Shown: piece by piece, positions 59,501-64,000 of the stretch
Numbering within the stretch: position 1 is the stretch's first letter
Layout: each line of letters opens with the position of its first letter
NCBI GenBank assembly: GCA_965249745.1
Contig: OZ252252.1
Location: 3,472,001 to 3,536,000 of the forward strand
Reading direction: 5' to 3'
DNA from: JANYHH01 sp965249745
GTDB lineage: Bacteria; Deinococcota; Deinococci; Deinococcales; JAAFIG01
Length of the DNA stretch: 64,000 bases
The notes under the pieces: model-generated
The model's input: the letters and a program-made list of their open reading frames with translations, nothing else
The model's database searches: none
What the model was told of the DNA's origin: nothing
Made by a program: the position numbers and the translations under genes

Positions 59501-59693
59501 GAAGATCAGCTTGACGTTGCAGCTCCAAGGTTTGCTGGCGTTGCCCCTCGAGTTGCACGGGTGTTGGTACCGTCAGTGCAAAGCTTGGCAAGGCTCGAGC
59601 TTGTGAGACCGTTTGCCGTACTCTTTGGACCGTTTTTGATGCCGCGTCAGCGGATGAGGTCAGAGTGGGTTTGGCGACGCGCTCCCTCGTCAT
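56574..59693 (-). CDS. DUF4157 polymorphic toxin with JAMM/JAB metallopeptidase-like tip
   Basis: 1039 aa from MTRERVAKP; TATTGT lies 6 nt upstream. Residues 1-290 are the helical Gln-rich trunk, then DUF4157 (DLSKVRVHLDSSADGISRKL, H359ETWH363). Around residues 560-630 an SH3b-like domain (LYRSPNTSGKDKP, GGWYQLSLSGGG) and a LysM-like stretch (VSAGQSAVGVAEQYY, VIYVPG) suggest cell-wall contact. Two or three hydrophobic helices follow (about 735-860). The last 150 residues hold the JAMM motif H989-x-H991-x7-S999-x2-D1002 with Glu949 upstream, typical of metal-dependent isopeptidase-like enzymes. The trunk is near-identical to the lipase toxin; the tip is more AT-rich. Peptidase activity is inferred from the motif. 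Confidence 0.82.
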   Translation of the reverse strand: MTRERVAKPTLTSSADAASKTVQRVRQTVSQARALPSFALTVPTPVQLEGQRQQTLELQRQADLQQSQLEIQRFHDTQLSQARVSQATWRTSSLKIPAVQRALTDHTRTARVAADTRAAFVAQRSQQHLERLVTQRLQTAVLPEVTAPPRGQTPSLGYVAEIQRSRAEEQVNGDPNLIRNYQGFKNAGATLVKHFRSPGSSHSMTDLAGAIQRFTDPGQRGAVESAAFAALGHHPSFPGQLQRALDAREEGLEGQRETWQRELEPIAQRQALEEASGEGAAGLIEQARGGGQPLPENVRAMLEVKWNVDLSKVRVHLDSSADGISRKLNAKALTAGNDIFFRAGTWNPTSLEGLQLIGHETWHTQQQANGLVQAGVDKDCGLELEARDKGSQLSSTDLSSVSSAKTKSAENATSKLASAFGHTAPSKAMQRQPDGATTARGNRQPTPEGVLVPISASVDTPKELMVNLLEKLGYDRALAQQHTDQKGKFSYGDDSRSWSFWRKPTTQELRVGAVFVSLSAGEQTQTRATASGANQQYRSIRSTSRSLGKQGASATNLKTVSEQMGVGLVFNPDGVNLYRSPNTSGKDKPTQRLAFNTKALVVRELEGGWYQLSLSGGGTGYANKSFMRLYPDDPGASLHQVSAGQSAVGVAEQYYRRFAQPGMDLRYFVNVLARVNPNALKNPDAGNWKDAAFNQNVVIYVPGIQRALALRDQVNDGSLTNGAYASITNGMGRIGDLVKSVLESPQFIGEVLGELWEVIKPKLPEFIAITAALIAAELTVSALAAAPEPTMITKVVAMLLQGAILLFAGYGAAVSLYSALTEGASWIKTAWNANGKYDQVKLASKAFLRMVGSIALAVLAIMGVRGSLGRFRGLYTKFKAQLPKVESEPTIASPLKGNPKAIWRGYASLSRIQQEVLNQLPGKGSQKLIPKGIFKLKDLAALSASTGDEFAMFTMAGRRLIMRGTRDGVPVNQELAASLAKKGWRWSAHTHPDGSLRSSAGDRLILSEFGNKQSAILTSEGTWKLFNQNGDLINSSWLP

Positions 59694-59749
59694 TGAGAAA
59701 CAATAGCAGGTTTCAACCAGACTCACAGGCATATTTTCAGATCACCAAA

Positions 59750-59779
59750 CTTGACATGAATACACTCAAGTCTTATGAT
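59750..59779 (+). promoter_or_regulatory. clpB promoter overlapped by a HAIR-type (HspR) inverted repeat
   Basis: TTGACA (59751-59756), a 17-bp spacer and TATGAT (59774-59779) form a near-consensus housekeeping promoter. CTTGACA-N7-ACTCAAG (59750-59770) matches the HspR-associated inverted repeat CTTGAGT-N7-ACTCAAG at 12 of 14 positions and covers the -35 box. Repression by HspR at normal temperature is expected from the family knowledge. The leader to the TTG start is about 50 nt. Confidence 0.75.
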
Positions 59780-59836
59780 TTTCCTATTGCAGTGTCCGGC
59801 TCGAGGGATACCCGAGTCGCGCCCAGGAGGCAGCTC

Positions 59837-62395
<2,559 letters not shown>

Positions 62396-62582
62396 TGGGA
62401 GTCAAAACTGAGATTGTTGGTGGCATTCGATGCTTGAGTCACGCCATTGCAAACGGGCTTTCTAAACCCACGAGTTTGAAATAAGGGTGGTCGGCCGGGA
62501 GTCAGAACTTTGATTGTGCGCACCAAGCCCATGCCAGGAATAATCGTTCTCAACAGCCTTTCAGATCTAGATCAGGGCAACC

Positions 62583-62616
62583 GCTCGCTCAAGGTCACCT
62601 TCTACCTTGGGCGAGC
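62583..62616. repeat. 13-bp imperfect inverted repeat between clpB and ung
   Basis: GCTCGCTCAAGGT and ACCTTGGGCGAGC pair with one mismatch across an 8-base loop. It lies about 190 nt after clpB and 43 nt before the ung start. No T-run follows on the plus strand, so it may be a weak terminator or a leader structure. Confidence 0.45.
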
Positions 62617-62658
62617 CTTGGCAAATCTTCAGCTAACCCTCTTACTATGGGAGTCACC

Positions 62659-63342
62659 GTGAACCTTTTAGAGCAAATCCCACCATCCTGGCAAAGCGCC
62701 CTGCAACCCGAGTTTCAGAAGCCGTACCTGCAAAAACTGGAAGGCTTCCTGGAATCCGAACGCGCCCAACATCAGGTCTTTCCTCCCGAAGAACAGGTCT
62801 TTCACGCGCTCAAAGTGACACCGCTGGATAGGGTCAAGGTGCTGATCGTCGGGCAGGACCCGTATCACGACGACGGGCAGGCGCACGGCCTGGCGTTCTC
62901 GGTCCAACCCGGCGTTCGCGTCCCGCCGAGCCTGGCGAACATGTACAAGGAACTTGAGACGGATCTGGGGATTCCGAAGCTTAAATCAGGGTTTTTAGAA
63001 GGTTGGGCGAAGCAGGGTGTGTTGTTGCTGAACACGTCCCTGACCGTGCGAGCGCATCAGGCGGGGTCGCACAAGAACCAAGGCTGGGAGAAACTGACCG
63101 ACGCGATTATCAGCGCCGTCTCTCAGAAGCCCGAGCGCGTCGTGTTCGTGCTCTGGGGAGCGCATGCGCAGAAGAAACTACCGCTGATTGACACCTCGAG
63201 GCATGTCGTGATCCAGAGCGCCCACCCGTCACCGCTCTCCGCGCACAACGGTTTCTTTGGCTCAAAACCGTTTTCCAAGATCAACGCCGCGCTGCAAGAA
63301 TTCGGGCAACCCGAGATTGACTGGAGTCGGGCGGCCACCTAA
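62659..63342 (+). CDS. ung: Uracil-DNA glycosylase
   Basis: Removes uracil from DNA as the first step of base excision repair. 227 aa. Family 1 motifs are present: VGQDPYHDDGQAHGLAFSV (water-activating Asp), LLLNTSLTV, and the minor-groove loop HPSPLSAHNGFFG. I choose the GTG at 62659 (VNLLEQIPPSW), since an ATG four codons earlier overlaps a TACTAT -10-like box. Both starts keep the frame. Confidence 0.97.
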   Translation: MNLLEQIPPSWQSALQPEFQKPYLQKLEGFLESERAQHQVFPPEEQVFHALKVTPLDRVKVLIVGQDPYHDDGQAHGLAFSVQPGVRVPPSLANMYKELETDLGIPKLKSGFLEGWAKQGVLLLNTSLTVRAHQAGSHKNQGWEKLTDAIISAVSQKPERVVFVLWGAHAQKKLPLIDTSRHVVIQSAHPSPLSAHNGFFGSKPFSKINAALQEFGQPEIDWSRAAT

Positions 63343-63469
63343 CCGACATTCGCAGCTTTGAGACTGGCAATTTCGTGATGCTGAGCATGAATCTCCTTGA
63401 TAGGCTTCACACAATGTTCTCCCATTTACACGGTGTAATCTGCATGAGAGTTATAGCCTGGAGGCGACG

Positions 63470-64000
63470 TTGAGAATCAATCCGTGGTTTATTTTAATAG
63501 CCGTGATCGCAGCCTTTGCGATCTTTAATTTCACATCGGGCGGTAACACGAAGGTCATCAGTTACGACACCTTCTTGGGCCTCGTCAATCAGGGCAAGGT
63601 GGAGTCGGTCGTCTTCACCGATCAAAATGTGGACATCAAACTCAAGCAGGTCGAAGATGTCTCGACGATCAACGGGCAACTCTCGAGGTCGTCCAGCTTC
63701 CGCTCGGCGCTCTTGCCTGTGGAGGCGAGAGACAATCAGCTCGTGGACAATCTGAAAGCCAAGGGAGTGGCGCTGCTCTCCCAACAGCCTTCGGCGCTCC
63801 TGCCGATTCTTTCGGCGTTGCTGCCGACCCTGCTGTTTTTGGGGCTGTTCTACTTCATCTTCATGCGCAGCTCTGGTGCCCAAGGGCAGGTCATGCAGTT
63901 CGGACAGTCCAAAGCCCGCCAGTACGGTAAAGAGCGCAAGGTCAATACCTCGTTCTCCGATGTGGCCGGTCACGAAGAGGTCAAGCGCGAGCTGGTCGAG
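63470..64000 (+). CDS. ftsH: ATP-dependent zinc metalloprotease FtsH, N-terminal part (runs off the window)
   Basis: Membrane AAA+ protease for quality control of membrane proteins. 177 codons are in the window. TTG start at 63470 with GGAGG 5 nt upstream. First membrane helix (PWFILIAVIAAFAIFNF), a periplasmic domain of about 80 residues, a second helix (LPTLLFLGLFYFIFM), the basic linker and the beginning of the AAA domain (NTSFSDVAGHEEVKRELVE). Walker and HExxH motifs lie beyond the window. Confidence 0.95.
   Translation, partial: MRINPWFILIAVIAAFAIFNFTSGGNTKVISYDTFLGLVNQGKVESVVFTDQNVDIKLKQVEDVSTINGQLSRSSSFRSALLPVEARDNQLVDNLKAKGVALLSQQPSALLPILSALLPTLLFLGLFYFIFMRSSGAQGQVMQFGQSKARQYGKERKVNTSFSDVAGHEEVKRELVE

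Noticed and set aside
45062..59693. A complete extracellular contractile injection system locus
   Set aside because: Two DUF4157 proteins are present, but no sheath, tube, baseplate, spike or AAA ATPase genes of such a system occur in the window.
59291..59836. Long open frame in front of clpB
   Set aside because: It lies on the opposite strand of the DUF4157 toxin gene and across the clpB promoter; the AGGAGG-TTG start gives the normal ClpB N-terminus.
62647..62658. ATG start of ung four codons upstream
   Set aside because: It overlaps the TACTAT -10-like box, and family proteins begin near the GTG-encoded residue.

Overview
The window looks like a chromosomal segment of a member of the Deinococcota, closer to Deinococcus than to Thermus. 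The signs are a KdpD reduced to its sensor half, a Thermus-like EF-P with Arg32, a 14-gene nuo operon in Thermus/Deinococcus order, LolA- and LapA-type envelope proteins, a clpB promoter carrying an HspR-type (HAIR) inverted repeat, and many genes whose start codon lies 5-8 nt after a TANNNT box (probable leaderless mRNAs). The hexamer CTCGAG is strongly over-represented throughout (13 copies in the first 3 kb), like a highly iterated palindrome. No rRNA, tRNA, CRISPR array or transposase gene was seen.

Layout. 1-6.4 kb: potassium uptake (kdpB 5' part, kdpA, a 25-aa membrane peptide, kdpF), a divergent histidine kinase/NarL-type regulator pair, a 57-aa membrane protein and the truncated kdpD. 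6.7-13.1 kb: an oligopeptide-type binding protein, a LapA-like protein, a split photolyase/cryptochrome set with gluconokinase and DUF2256, a beta-barrel-like secreted protein and a LolA-like protein. 13.2-18.6 kb: two small membrane proteins, a DUF2089 regulator with its partner, a zinc-ribbon/SPFH pair and a diguanylate cyclase. 18.6-22.2 kb: accC, accB, efp and an orphan amino-acid ABC ATPase.

22.6-40.7 kb: the nuoA-N operon for respiratory complex I, transcribed leftward from one clear promoter. It is interrupted at gene junctions by accessory genes: two Uma2-family proteins, a 99-aa protein, a hicBA toxin-antitoxin pair, a lipoprotein and a 111-aa membrane protein. Most of them keep translational-coupling overlaps. 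The nuoG-nuoH junction has been duplicated, leaving a small chimeric ORF made of nuoH start plus nuoG end. This is the most unusual structure in the window.

40.9-48.3 kb: an HD-GYP protein, an rRNA methyltransferase, and a polymorphic-toxin locus. That locus has a DUF4157 trunk with a class-3 lipase tip, two overlapping downstream genes, and a decayed duplicate of the same module next to a 134-bp inverted-repeat element. 48.4-54.1 kb: guaB, a toxin-antitoxin relic, GNAT and CPT-like genes, a YbjQ-family protein and pyrG with an attenuator-like leader. 54.4-59.7 kb: hypothetical genes and a second DUF4157 protein with nearly the same trunk but a JAMM/JAB-type metallopeptidase tip and its own candidate immunity gene. 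59.7-64 kb: clpB, ung and the 5' part of ftsH.

How the genes work together: the housekeeping part covers respiration (nuo), K+ homeostasis (kdp), fatty acid synthesis (accBC), nucleotide synthesis (guaB, pyrG), DNA repair (photolyase-like, ung) and protein quality control (clpB, ftsH). The accessory part is built from toxin or nuclease modules inserted at gene junctions or attached to a shared DUF4157 delivery trunk. No contractile-injection structural genes are present here, so delivery of these toxins is inferred only.
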